The notes below the pieces were generated by a model. That model was not told where the DNA came from and made no database searches. It worked only from the letters and a program-made list of their open reading frames with translations. From Erwinia sp. SLM-02 (GTDB lineage: Bacteria > Pseudomonadota > Gammaproteobacteria > Enterobacterales > Enterobacteriaceae), in NCBI RefSeq assembly GCF_037450285.1, contig NZ_JAQISN010000005.1, positions 310,001 to 374,000 on the forward strand: a stretch of DNA of 64,000 nt. Direction: 5' to 3'. This document shows, piece by piece, positions 9,194-16,961 of this stretch; position 1 is the first letter of the stretch, and every line of letters begins with the position of its first letter. A program made the translations under genes and the position numbers.

Positions 9194-10430
9194 TTTCAGC
9201 AGGCTCCGCGCACGCAGTGTGATGTGCAATATGTTTCGCCAGCCATTCGGCGTCTTCGCCCACCCCTTCAAAGCGGCCCGATCCCCACGTCCACAGCCAC
9301 GGCAGACCGAGGAAATACAGCCCGGGGTGCACCGACACGCCGCGGGTATGGCGCGGATAGCCGCTGGCGTTAAAGGCGGGAGCATCAATCCAGCTGAAGT
9401 CGGTGTGAAAACCGACGGCCCAGACAATGGCGCTGATAGCGCGCAGATCGAGGGTTTTCTCCCCGAGCTCCGGCTGCCACAGCGGCTGATAACGCGCCTC
9501 CGCCGGGGCATCAATCCCCTGTTCTGCGATCCAGACATCAATACTGTCTTTGATTTTCTGAGAGGTGGCGTCCGCGGCGTCAAGATTGTGTTGCAAATCG
9601 TTTGCCGTCAGCAGTTGTCCTTCGCGATAGCCGAGCAGGCGTCCGTGTAACTGCATCCCCTGTAAGGCAAATGCGCGCAGGTCGATGTCGCGCCCGCCAT
9701 CGCGCCCGGTGACGTAATGATTCGTTTTGCGGCGGGCTTCTTCACCCAGCGGATGATTGTCCACCGTTAAACGGTAATGACCCATCATCTCCAGCCACTC
9801 AACCACGTCCTTTCCGCGATAGAAGCGTGCCACGCGGGGCGCGCTACCGACGCATAAATGTACGCGGCGCCCGTCAAGATGAAGATCCTCTGCGATCTGC
9901 GCACCCGACTGCGCGGAGCCCACCACCAGCACTTCCCCTTCAGGCAACTGCCGTGAGGATTTGTAATCGGCAGAATGCACCTGGACGATGCGATCGGGTA
10001 GCTGTGCCGCAATTTCAGGGAAACGCGGGCGATGGTAATTCCCCACCGCCACCACGACCCGATCGGCGAGAAACTCCCCGGCGGAGGTGCGCAGCAGGAA
10101 ACCCTCACCGCGCTGGGTCACCTGCTCCACCGTCACGCCTTCGCGCAGTGGGGCGTTGAAGCTTAGGGCATAGCGCTCGATGTAGGCCACAATGTCGTCA
10201 CGCAGCATAAACCCGTTGGGATCGTTGCCGTCATAGGGAAAGCCCGGCAGCTTACACTGCCAGTTAGGGGTCACGAGGCAGAAATTGTCCCAGCGCTGAT
10301 GACGCCAGGCCCAGGCCAGCTGATGACGTTCCAGTACGATATGACGGATCTGCTTTTGGGTCAGATGCCAGCTCATGGCGAGGCCAGCCTGCCCGCCGCC
10401 AATAATGACCACAGGATAATGATTATTCAT
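9168..10430 (-). CDS. nitH: Flavin-dependent oxidoreductase of the Nit1C cluster (MSMEG_0569-like, NitH)
   Basis: A 420-residue flavoprotein like class B monooxygenases. It has an N-terminal FAD-binding fingerprint VVIIGGGQAGLAMSWHL, a second NAD(P)H-binding motif VLVVGSAQSGAQIAEDL near residue 170, and a third conserved stretch AIVWAVGFHTDFSWI. In described Nit1C clusters this protein is one of the invariant members and the cluster is required for growth on cyanide in Pseudomonas; the reaction is not established. The 3' end overlaps the start of the AMP-ligase and the start lies 17 bases after the small NitG gene, so the genes form one transcript. The fold is certain; the role is assigned from gene context. 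Confidence 0.85.
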   Translation of the reverse strand: MNNHYPVVIIGGGQAGLAMSWHLTQKQIRHIVLERHQLAWAWRHQRWDNFCLVTPNWQCKLPGFPYDGNDPNGFMLRDDIVAYIERYALSFNAPLREGVTVEQVTQRGEGFLLRTSAGEFLADRVVVAVGNYHRPRFPEIAAQLPDRIVQVHSADYKSSRQLPEGEVLVVGSAQSGAQIAEDLHLDGRRVHLCVGSAPRVARFYRGKDVVEWLEMMGHYRLTVDNHPLGEEARRKTNHYVTGRDGGRDIDLRAFALQGMQLHGRLLGYREGQLLTANDLQHNLDAADATSQKIKDSIDVWIAEQGIDAPAEARYQPLWQPELGEKTLDLRAISAIVWAVGFHTDFSWIDAPAFNASGYPRHTRGVSVHPGLYFLGLPWLWTWGSGRFEGVGEDAEWLAKHIAHHTACAEPAENDYVNDAQ

Positions 10431-10447
10431 AAGGTGTCCGCTTGTTG

Positions 10448-10738
10448 TCAGGCCGTTACAGGCTTAATGGTTTCGACAATGACGACCTGCTCCGGGCTGA
10501 ACTGCTGCGCCCTGAGCCTGATGGCCGCCGACTGATCCATCGCGCTGGAGCAGAAATAACCGAATTTCGCTTTTACCCGTTCGCTGGCTTCATCCAGCGC
10601 GCGGACCGTCGTGGCGATAAACTCATCCAGCCGGTAGGGGTGATTGATCAGCAGGTGTTTCTCAATCGCCGTTGAAGGTGAATAACAGGTTTCTTTGCTG
10701 CCGTCCGGCCAGCAAACGACAAAGTGCATTGCAGGCAT
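10448..10738 (-). CDS. nitG: Small Nit1C protein (MSMEG_0570-like nitrogen-starvation protein, NitG)
   Basis: A 96-residue soluble protein beginning MPAMHFVVCWPDGS and containing YSPSTAIEKHL and a helical segment ending MDQSAAIRLRAQQF. It matches the small conserved protein that sits between the AIR-synthase-like and flavoprotein genes in Nit1C clusters. No catalytic motif is visible and its biochemical role is unknown. An AAGGAGCGAGCA ribosome-binding region precedes the ATG. Position and size support the call more than any motif does. Confidence 0.8.
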   Translation of the reverse strand: MPAMHFVVCWPDGSKETCYSPSTAIEKHLLINHPYRLDEFIATTVRALDEASERVKAKFGYFCSSAMDQSAAIRLRAQQFSPEQVVIVETIKPVTA

Positions 10739-10750
10739 TGCTCGCTCCTT

Positions 10751-11713
10751 TTAGTGATGGCTCATGCCGGTTAACGGCAGTTGGTCAAGATCCCAGTAGC
10801 AGGCGCGCTGCTGCCCGAGTTGCATCATCAGCTGTCTGTCCGCGGTGAAATTACCGACGCGCGCGCAGGCGATCCCGACGGTGTGAAACTGCTGCTGAAC
10901 GGCTGAACACCGGTCGGGTTCCACGGCCAGCAGGAAGCCAAAGCTGGGGAAGGCACACAGCCACTGCTCAAGATCCACCTGCTGAGGGATAGGGATATCG
11001 GGCAGATTGATTTCAGCCCCGACGCCACCGCTCTCCAGCATCATCACCAGCGTGCCCGCCAGCCCCGCCTGGCTGATATCTTTCGCGGCATGGATTAATC
11101 CGTCTGCTGCCAGTTCAGGCAGTAAGGCCAGCGCACGCCGCAGTGCGGCGGGGTCAGCTTCCGTTGCGGCGTCCCAGTTGTGGCCCGGCGGATGCCAGCG
11201 CCCCTGCAGATTAATCGCCACCATCAATGCCTGACCGGGCTGCACCAGAAAACTGCTCAGCGGATGGCGGGTTTCGCCCAGTACCGCAACCGCAAGCTGT
11301 GGCCGATCGCCGCGCAGATTGGTATGCCCACCAACGATCGGAACCTGATAAGCCCGGGAGGCGGCCGCCATTCCCTGCATGATCCGTTCAGCATGCGGCA
11401 GCGAGTCGTCCCACAGAGCATTAACGACCGCCAGCGGTCGCCCGCCCATTGCGGCGATATCGCTCAGGTTCACCATCACGCCACACCAGCCTGCGAACCA
11501 CGGATCCTCCGCGACAAAACGATTGATAAATCCCTCCATCGCCAGCAGTTTGTACCCCTCGCCGTCGGGGATCAGCGCGCAGTCATCACCGTTTGCGCAG
11601 GGGTTAGGCCACGCTTCACGAAGCTGCTGCGCAATAAGCTGAATATCCTGCTTGTGGGCCAGGCCGCTGAACGCCCGCAGACGGGCAATCATCGCGGTCA
11701 GTTCGTCAGTCAT
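10751..11713 (-). CDS. nitF: AIR synthase (PurM)-like protein of the Nit1C cluster (NitF)
   Basis: A 320-residue ATP-dependent member of the PurM/ThiL/SelD/HypE superfamily. The N-terminal half carries NGDDCALIP and GVMVNLSDIAAMGGRPLAVVNALW, the typical metal/ATP-binding stretch, followed by a GGHTNLRGDRP segment; the C-terminal half has ISQAGLAGTLVMMLESGGVGAEI. In this superfamily such proteins activate a carbonyl or amide oxygen with ATP; here the substrate is unknown. The start is set by a TGATG overlap with the upstream GNAT gene, indicating translational coupling; an upstream in-frame ATG would add 83 residues overlapping that gene and is rejected. Confidence 0.85.
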   Translation of the reverse strand: MTDELTAMIARLRAFSGLAHKQDIQLIAQQLREAWPNPCANGDDCALIPDGEGYKLLAMEGFINRFVAEDPWFAGWCGVMVNLSDIAAMGGRPLAVVNALWDDSLPHAERIMQGMAAASRAYQVPIVGGHTNLRGDRPQLAVAVLGETRHPLSSFLVQPGQALMVAINLQGRWHPPGHNWDAATEADPAALRRALALLPELAADGLIHAAKDISQAGLAGTLVMMLESGGVGAEINLPDIPIPQQVDLEQWLCAFPSFGFLLAVEPDRCSAVQQQFHTVGIACARVGNFTADRQLMMQLGQQRACYWDLDQLPLTGMSHH

Positions 11714-12273
11714 CACGCCGCTCCTGTCAGGAAGTCTGAGGTCCTCGCAGCGCGTGGCCGCGTCGCGCTGCCGATCACCATCCCGCTGCGGGGATCGTGG
11801 CAGGGGGGATAGAAATTGAGATCGGCCTGCATTCGCACATGACGCACGCCATGCAGGTCGATACTGTCCAGCGCGTGCCAGTGCATGCGCCTGAACAGCG
11901 GTTCGTTCTGGTGCTGAACCTGCGCATAAAACGCCGTGCAGCCCAGTGCATGAGCGCTGCATACCGCCAGACGGATCAGCGTCGGGCCGAGCTGCCCCTG
12001 TCGCCGGTACAGACTGTCCACGGCCAGACGGGAACCGATCCAGATACCCGGCTCCGGTTGATGAATACGCACGGTACCCACCACCTCGTCGTGCCAGCCG
12101 CCAACGCTGCCCAGCGCGACCAGCAGGCGGGCGTGCCTGTCGATATCATCGCGATCGTCGCCCTGGAACAGCTGTTGTTCCTGGCAAAAGACGCGCTGGC
12201 GCAGGTCATAGGCTTTTTGCCGTTCCCACGGCAGCGTGACCCATTTAATGGTGTATCCCGCGTAATGATTCAT
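11713..12273 (-). CDS. nitE: GNAT-fold N-acetyltransferase of the Nit1C cluster (NitE)
   Basis: A 186-residue GNAT-family protein. The acetyl-CoA region is recognisable as SRLAVDSLYRRQGQLGPTLIRLAV, where RRQGQLG stands in for the usual R/QxxGxG/A motif, followed by the helix CSAHALGCTAFYAQVQ. A LRQRVFCQEQQLF stretch resembles autoinducer-synthase-like GNATs. It corresponds to the acetyltransferase found between radical SAM and AIR-synthase genes in Nit1C clusters; the acceptor is unknown. The ATG at 12273 follows a strong AAGGAG site. The stop overlaps the next start. The annotation of the fold is secure; the role is inferred from the cluster. Confidence 0.84.
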   Translation of the reverse strand: MNHYAGYTIKWVTLPWERQKAYDLRQRVFCQEQQLFQGDDRDDIDRHARLLVALGSVGGWHDEVVGTVRIHQPEPGIWIGSRLAVDSLYRRQGQLGPTLIRLAVCSAHALGCTAFYAQVQHQNEPLFRRMHWHALDSIDLHGVRHVRMQADLNFYPPCHDPRSGMVIGSATRPRAARTSDFLTGAA

Positions 12274-12283
12274 CGATACTCCT

Positions 12284-13393
12284 TCAGGCCATCGCCTGCT
12301 CAAAACTGGAGAGTGACGAACAGGCACCGCAGCGGCCGCAGCCGGCTTTGATATCCCGGGAGCGGAGGTTGGCCTGATTCAACATCTGGCCCAGCGGCTG
12401 CAGGATTGACGTCATAAAGGCGCTGTCCGGCGCGGCATGATGCTCCAGCGGCGTACCGCTGATCGGCACGAACGGCACCACGAAGGGATAAACGCCCAGC
12501 GCAATCAGCTTTTCCGACAGCGCCAAAATGGCCTGCGGCGTATCCCCCAGCCCCGCCAGGATATAGGTACTGACCTGGCCCCGACCGAATACGGCCACCG
12601 CATCGGCGAAGGCAATCAGATACTGTTCAACGCTGACCTGCGCTTTCCCCGGCATAATACGTGCCCGCACCTCAGGCGTTACGGCCTCCAGATGCATGCC
12701 TAACGCATCAATCCCGGCATCCTTCAGACGCTGAAACCAGCGCGGATCGCCCGGCGGTTCGCACTGCCCCTGTAGCGGTAGATCCACGGCGGCTTTAATC
12801 GCTTCGGCGCTTTCCACCAGAATTCGCGCACCCCGGTCACTGCCCGACGGCGTGCCGGTGGTCATCACCATATGTTTAACGCCGTCTAATTCCACCGCCG
12901 CTTTGGCCACTTCGGCCAGCTGCTGTGGCGTCTTGCGGGCGATGGTACTGCCTGCCGCCAGAGACTGGCCGATGGCACAAAACTGACAGGCTTTGGCGCG
13001 GTTTTCATAACGAATACAGGTCTGCAGCACCGTGGTGGCGAGCACATCGGTGCCGTGCAGGGTCGCTATTTGTGAATAGCGGATCCCCTCCGCCGTCTGC
13101 CGCTCATAGAAGCGCGGCTTGCGGGTAACACCGATCTCCCGCACGGGAATGCTCTGGTGGTAAAGGCGGGTGGTGCCCGATTCTTCATGCTTCACCTGCC
13201 ACGGTGACCGGTGCGCGGAATGGGTGTAGACCGGCACCATCACCGTCACACCGTCAATATTCATCGCCTGGTGATCGGAAGGCCCGGCCCCGCCTTGACG
13301 GCTGGCATGCTGCTGCAGCGGATTGATCACCTGTACTCCCTGTGTAAGGAGCTCGGTGATCAGCTGCTGACGATTAAGTGGGGCGTTCTGCAT
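12284..13393 (-). CDS. nitD: Radical SAM protein of the Nit1C cluster (MSMEG_0568-like, NitD)
   Basis: A 369-residue protein of the radical SAM superfamily as found in Nit1C clusters. The likely cluster-binding cysteines are in TCIRYENRAKACQFCAIG (C-x9-C-x2-C) rather than the canonical C-x3-C-x2-C, near residue 135. A second cysteine cluster, CGRCGAC, lies at the C-terminus (about residue 355) and could hold an auxiliary iron-sulfur centre. GGVKHMVMTTGTP-like and QCEPPGD strands fit the TIM-barrel. The ATG at 13393 has a good AAGGAG site and the first 20 bases overlap the nitrilase gene. The reaction is unknown; the family itself is well recognised. Confidence 0.85.
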   Translation of the reverse strand: MQNAPLNRQQLITELLTQGVQVINPLQQHASRQGGAGPSDHQAMNIDGVTVMVPVYTHSAHRSPWQVKHEESGTTRLYHQSIPVREIGVTRKPRFYERQTAEGIRYSQIATLHGTDVLATTVLQTCIRYENRAKACQFCAIGQSLAAGSTIARKTPQQLAEVAKAAVELDGVKHMVMTTGTPSGSDRGARILVESAEAIKAAVDLPLQGQCEPPGDPRWFQRLKDAGIDALGMHLEAVTPEVRARIMPGKAQVSVEQYLIAFADAVAVFGRGQVSTYILAGLGDTPQAILALSEKLIALGVYPFVVPFVPISGTPLEHHAAPDSAFMTSILQPLGQMLNQANLRSRDIKAGCGRCGACSSLSSFEQAMA

Positions 13394-14354
13394 CGCTCGC
13401 TCCTTCTGATTCAGCCTCAGGGCTGCGGGGGATAACGTATCGGGCGGGCCTGTCATCCAGCACCAGACTCAGCAATTCCGGGCGGGCATAGTGCCCCACG
13501 GAGTCCATCATCCGTTTACGTTTGGTGATCAGCGCCATATCCAGATCGGCCACCAGGATCCCTTCCCCTTCCGTCAGCGGCGGCACCAGATGACGGCCTT
13601 CCGGCGAAATAATCGCGGTGTTGCACCCGCCGCGCAGCCCCTTCTGCAGGGCGGGGTCGGATGTTAATTCATTGATTTGCGTTTCCGTCAGCCAGCCGGT
13701 GGCGTTGATCACAAAACAGCCGGACTCCAGCGCATGATGACGGATCGTGACATCCATCTGCTCCGCGAAAATCGGCCCCACCAGCGAGCCGGGGAACTGG
13801 CTGCAGTGGATCTCCTCGTGCTGCGTCATCAGGCTGTAGCGCGCCAGCGGGTTGTAATGCTCCCAGCAGGCCAGCGCACCCACACGCCCGACGGCGGTAT
13901 CGACCACTTTTAACCCGGCACCATCGCCCTGTCCCCAGATCATGCGCTCATGATAGGTTGGTGTGATCTTGCGGCGTTTGAGCACCAGCTCCCCGCTGGC
14001 ATCGAACACCAGCTGCGTGTTGTACAGCGTGCCGCGATCGCGTTCATTGACTCCCAGCACCACCACTATATTGCGGACGCGGGCACGCTCGCCGACGGCA
14101 TAAGTAATTGGGCCGGGGACCACCACCGCCTGTTCGTAAAGTTTCAGATGTTCAGCACCGGCGGTCATCGCGGGGGTGATAAACGAAAAGTACGGGTAAT
14201 AGGGAACAAAGGTTTCAGGAAATACGATGATTTCAGCGCCCTGCTCTGCGGCCTTATCGATTGCCTCGAGTACTTTGGCCAGCGTTTTGCTGGCCTCGTA
14301 AAGATCGGGAGCAATCTGAGCTGCAGCGGCGCGGACTATGCGAGATCCAGCCAT
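13374..14354 (-). CDS. nitC: Nitrilase of the Nit1C type (Nit6803-like)
   Basis: A 326-residue carbon-nitrogen hydrolase with the complete catalytic triad: Glu47 in FPETF, Lys129 in KRRKITPTYHER and Cys163 in ACWEHYNPLARY. The ACWEHYNPL segment is typical of true nitrilases. Family members convert nitriles to the carboxylic acid plus ammonia in the cytoplasm; Nit1C nitrilases are linked to nitrogen-starvation response and cyanide assimilation. The start at 14354 has a GGAGG site; a longer frame to 14387 lacks one. The C-terminal tail (PEAESEGASDAE) is acidic and overlaps the radical SAM start by 20 bases, so the genes are coupled. The natural nitrile is unknown. Confidence 0.92.
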   Translation of the reverse strand: MAGSRIVRAAAAQIAPDLYEASKTLAKVLEAIDKAAEQGAEIIVFPETFVPYYPYFSFITPAMTAGAEHLKLYEQAVVVPGPITYAVGERARVRNIVVVLGVNERDRGTLYNTQLVFDASGELVLKRRKITPTYHERMIWGQGDGAGLKVVDTAVGRVGALACWEHYNPLARYSLMTQHEEIHCSQFPGSLVGPIFAEQMDVTIRHHALESGCFVINATGWLTETQINELTSDPALQKGLRGGCNTAIISPEGRHLVPPLTEGEGILVADLDMALITKRKRMMDSVGHYARPELLSLVLDDRPARYVIPRSPEAESEGASDAERPT

Positions 14355-14367
14355 CTTGCGCCTCCGC

Positions 14368-14850
14368 TTACATGGTCCAGGTGTCAATGATCAGTGCGTT
14401 GTCACGCACATGCAGTAGCTTGAGATCCAGCACATCCAGCGGGTTGATTGGGCGCACCCCTTCCAGTAATGACGGTTCGCCGTGACCGTACAGCGCCTGT
14501 AATGCAAAACGACAGGCATACACTTTGCCGCCCTCGGCCATAAATTTGTTCAGCTGGTTGGCATAGTTCTGATGACCGGGAAACGCTTCCGCTCCGATGG
14601 TCGGGTAGCCTCGCACCACCCCCAGCAGCACGCCGGGTCCATAAAGCAGAATTGAGGTTTCGAATCCCTTACGCTGCAGGCGGGTGGCCTGCAGCATATT
14701 GACGAAGCCAATGGATCCTTCAAAGGCGACCGTGTGGAAGGTCACTAATGCCTTCTGTCCCGGTTCTGCTTTCACATCCTCGAACACCTTCTCTTCGTAA
14801 TCGACAAAGAAATCACCGGTGGCATGAGCTGGTAATGTGACTTTTGGCAT
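14368..14850 (-). CDS. nitB: Nitrogen-starvation response protein of the Nit1C cluster (Sll0783/MSMEG_0572-like, NitB)
   Basis: A 160-residue protein, first gene of the operon. It starts MPKVTLPAHATGDFFVDYEEKVFED and resembles the Sll0783 family, distant from DsrE-like folds, with FVNMLQATRLQRKGFETSILLYGPGVLLGV and a region QNYANQLNKFMAEGGKVYACRFALQALYG holding a conserved cysteine. Sll0783 in Synechocystis is strongly induced by nitrogen starvation; its biochemical role is unclear. A GGGAGAAA site precedes the ATG at 14850. The nitrilase start lies 13 bases after its stop. A sigma-54-type promoter is found about 80 bases upstream. Confidence 0.85.
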   Translation of the reverse strand: MPKVTLPAHATGDFFVDYEEKVFEDVKAEPGQKALVTFHTVAFEGSIGFVNMLQATRLQRKGFETSILLYGPGVLLGVVRGYPTIGAEAFPGHQNYANQLNKFMAEGGKVYACRFALQALYGHGEPSLLEGVRPINPLDVLDLKLLHVRDNALIIDTWTM

Positions 14851-14930
14851 AGCACGTTTCTCCCGTTTATTGTCTGGGGGAGTCTGGCTCCCCATGTTGG
14901 CGCATCCGCAGGTGATGCTGTATTAACGGG

Positions 14931-14946
14931 AGCAAGGGACGTGCCA
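14931..14946 (-). promoter_or_regulatory. Sigma-54 (RpoN) promoter of the Nit1C operon
   Basis: On the minus strand the sequence reads TGGCACGTCCCTTGCT, which matches every conserved position of the RpoN consensus TGGCAC-R-N4-TTGCW. The expected start of transcription is near 14920, about 70 bases upstream of the nitB ATG, and points into the operon. Together with NtrC-like sites further upstream this implies activation under nitrogen limitation. This is a motif match, not a measured start. Confidence 0.82.
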
Positions 14947-15069
14947 GCCACGATTTAGCCTGATGCAATCAACCTCCCATCAATTGCTTATTTTGTGAGC
15001 CAGAAATTTTTTTACCCGGCGTAATTCCCTGTTATTCGCGGGGCCATCACCCCATCCTCACGACATAAA

Positions 15070-15086
15070 TGCACCGGTTTGATGCT
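15070..15086. promoter_or_regulatory. NtrC-like enhancer site upstream of the Nit1C operon
   Basis: TGCACCGGTTTGATGCT follows the NtrC pattern TGCACC-N5-GGTGCA with two mismatches in the right half, and aligns well with the glnA-type site TGCACCAACATGGTGCT. It lies about 150-160 bases upstream of the predicted sigma-54 transcription start, the usual enhancer distance. Confidence 0.6.
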
Positions 15087-15090
15087 GTTT

Positions 15091-15107
15091 TGCACCAAAA
15101 AAGCACA
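15091..15107. promoter_or_regulatory. Second, weaker NtrC-like site
   Basis: TGCACCAAAAAAGCACA has a perfect TGCACC left half-site and a poor right half. Its centre is 21 bases, two helical turns, from the first site. Tandem strong and weak sites are common for NtrC enhancers, but this one could be chance. Confidence 0.4.
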
Positions 15108-15121
15108 CAATAAAAATCATC

Positions 15122-15159
15122 ATGCAATCAATGATGCAATCAATGGAAATTTGATTGCA
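15122..15159. promoter_or_regulatory. Probable MocR operator: repeated TGCAATCAA
   Basis: TGCAATCAA occurs at 15123-15131 and 15135-15143 as direct repeats 12 bases apart, and inverted at 15151-15159. A fourth copy lies at 14964-14972, just upstream of the sigma-54 promoter of the nit operon. Direct plus inverted repeats next to their own gene are typical of MocR-type regulators, so the downstream regulator probably binds here. Confidence 0.6.
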
Positions 15160-15217
15160 GAGGGGCATGACGGACGGCATAGTGTGGGTCTTGCCTGGGC
15201 CCGGAGGCGCCACGACG

Positions 15218-16618
15218 ATGCTGACCAAACTCTCCAGCAGCTGGAACACCCATCTCACTCATCAAACGCAACGCCCGGCTTATCTGCTGATTGCCGATAT
15301 CATTGCTGACGGCATCAACAGCGGGGAGTTTCAGCCGCGCGACCGCCTGCCGCCTCTGCGCGATCTGGCCGTGTCGCTGTCGCTTAACTACACCACCGTG
15401 ACCCGTGGCTATGCCGAAGCGAAACGACGGGGGCTGATTGATTCCCGGCCGGGGTTAGGCAGTTTTATTCGCGGCAAGGTGCCTGCCGTCCCGCTCACCG
15501 GCGGCAGCAGTTATGAAATGACCATGAACTCACCGATTGAGCCGGGGGAAGAGCTGGCGCAGGCCATCCGCGACGGTGCCGTCAATATGTTTGCGCAGAA
15601 AGACCTCATCCGCCTGCTGCGCTATCAGGATTTTGGCGGCACGGCTGACGACAAGGCGATGGCCAGCGTGTGGCTTGAGAAGCAGCTGCCGCCGGTCAGC
15701 GTCGAGGAGGTGCTGATTACGCCAGGCATCCACAGTGCGCTGGTGGGGCTGCTGACCCTGCTGTGCCGCCGGGGCGGCAGTGTGGCGGTTGCCTCGCTGA
15801 TTTATCCCGGGCTGAAAGCCATCGCCAGCCAGCTCAATATCCCACTGCAGTCGCTACCGTGTGACGAAGACGGCCCGCTGCCACGCGCGTTTGAACATCA
15901 GTGCCAGACGGGAAATATCGGCGCATTTTACGTTAACCCGACGCTGCAGAACCCCACCACGCTGACCATTCCCCTGCGACGCCGTGAAGCCCTGGCCGAC
16001 GTCGCCGAACGCTACAGCATCCCGGTGATTGAAGATGAGGCGTATGCCGCGCTGGCGACGGATCACATTGCCAGTTTCAGTGAGCTGATACCGCAGCTGA
16101 CGTGGTACATCACCGGTATGTCGAAATGCTTTGGCCCGGGATTACGCACCGCATTTGTCAAAGGGCCGGGCAGGCGCAACACGGAGCTGCTGGCCGGGGC
16201 ACTGCGCGCGCTGAATGTGATGGCGAGCCCGATAACCAATGGATTAGTCGCTCAGTGGATCCAGGATGGCACTGCCGATCGCGTGCTGGATTCGATTCGT
16301 GCGGAGGCCGGTATCCGCCAGAAGCTCGCGGCGGAGATTTTGCAGCCGTTCACCGTGCGCGCGTCGCAGCGGGGTTTTCATCTGTGGCTGCTGCTGCCGC
16401 GCCACCATAACTGGAATCCGGCTGAAGTGGCCGTGAAACTGCGCGAACTCGGCGTCAGCGCCGTTTCCAGCGCGGCGTTCTGCACCGATAATAATCCCCC
16501 CGATGCGCTGCGCATCTGCCTGGGCGGCGCGTGGTCGCGGGAACTCTGTGCAGAAAATCTGCAGACGATTTCCCACGTACTGCAGTATCCGGAGCACTAC
16601 CACAGTATCCTGTTGTAA
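15218..16618 (+). CDS. MocR-type regulator (GntR HTH fused to PLP aminotransferase fold), divergent from Nit1C
   Basis: A 466-residue protein with an N-terminal GntR winged helix (QPRDRLPPLRDLAVSLSLNY, then TTVTRGYAEAKRRGLI, residues ~35-90) joined by a linker to a type I aminotransferase fold. PLP features include a YVNPTLQNPTT segment, VIEDEAYAAL and the Schiff-base lysine in TGMSKCFGPGLR. MocR proteins use PLP as effector sensor rather than as catalysts in most studied cases. The ATG at 15218 follows GGAGG by 10 bases; an upstream in-frame ATG 21 codons earlier lacks a ribosome-binding site. Divergence from the nit operon and repeats in the shared region suggest it regulates that operon, perhaps sensing an amino or aldehyde product. 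Effector unknown. Confidence 0.86.
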   Translation: MLTKLSSSWNTHLTHQTQRPAYLLIADIIADGINSGEFQPRDRLPPLRDLAVSLSLNYTTVTRGYAEAKRRGLIDSRPGLGSFIRGKVPAVPLTGGSSYEMTMNSPIEPGEELAQAIRDGAVNMFAQKDLIRLLRYQDFGGTADDKAMASVWLEKQLPPVSVEEVLITPGIHSALVGLLTLLCRRGGSVAVASLIYPGLKAIASQLNIPLQSLPCDEDGPLPRAFEHQCQTGNIGAFYVNPTLQNPTTLTIPLRRREALADVAERYSIPVIEDEAYAALATDHIASFSELIPQLTWYITGMSKCFGPGLRTAFVKGPGRRNTELLAGALRALNVMASPITNGLVAQWIQDGTADRVLDSIRAEAGIRQKLAAEILQPFTVRASQRGFHLWLLLPRHHNWNPAEVAVKLRELGVSAVSSAAFCTDNNPPDALRICLGGAWSRELCAENLQTISHVLQYPEHYHSILL

Positions 16619-16642
16619 AATAGCCAAAAAGGGAGGGAGAGG

Positions 16643-16942
16643 ATGTTAATGCGACAAACAACGGTCAGTTTTACTTCGGGTCTTTGCTGGATAAGCTTCT
16701 GGATAGGTACCGCACTGGTCGGCACGTCGTGGCTTTACGCCAGGCTACAGGGGCTGACATTTCTGACGGGTATTGAAAAGGGGTTTCTGGCCTTACAGTC
16801 ACCGGACAGCACCGTGGCGTTATTACTGTCCGCCGGGGCGATGCTGATTGCCCTGGGGTTAATTTTCGTTCCCCTGTACTACTCCGCGCTTTTGGTCGGT
16901 GCCTTCGTCAAAATTCTTACTCGTCGTCCGATCAGGATCTGA
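16643..16942 (+). CDS. Small two-helix membrane protein, unknown
   Basis: A 99-residue protein with a hydrophobic N-terminal segment (SGLCWISFWIGTALVGTSWLY) and a second one near residues 60-90 (ALLLSAGAMLIALGLIFVPLYY), ending in a basic tail RRPIRI. No family was recognised. A purine-rich GGGAGGGAGAGG site lies immediately before the ATG; a second ATG two codons later is also possible. It is followed 19 bases later by an acidic cytosolic ORF, so the two may form a pair. It could be co-transcribed with the MocR regulator, whose stop is 24 bases upstream. Confidence 0.6.
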   Translation: MLMRQTTVSFTSGLCWISFWIGTALVGTSWLYARLQGLTFLTGIEKGFLALQSPDSTVALLLSAGAMLIALGLIFVPLYYSALLVGAFVKILTRRPIRI

Positions 16943-16961
16943 TGCGAAGAGCGATCGGAAA

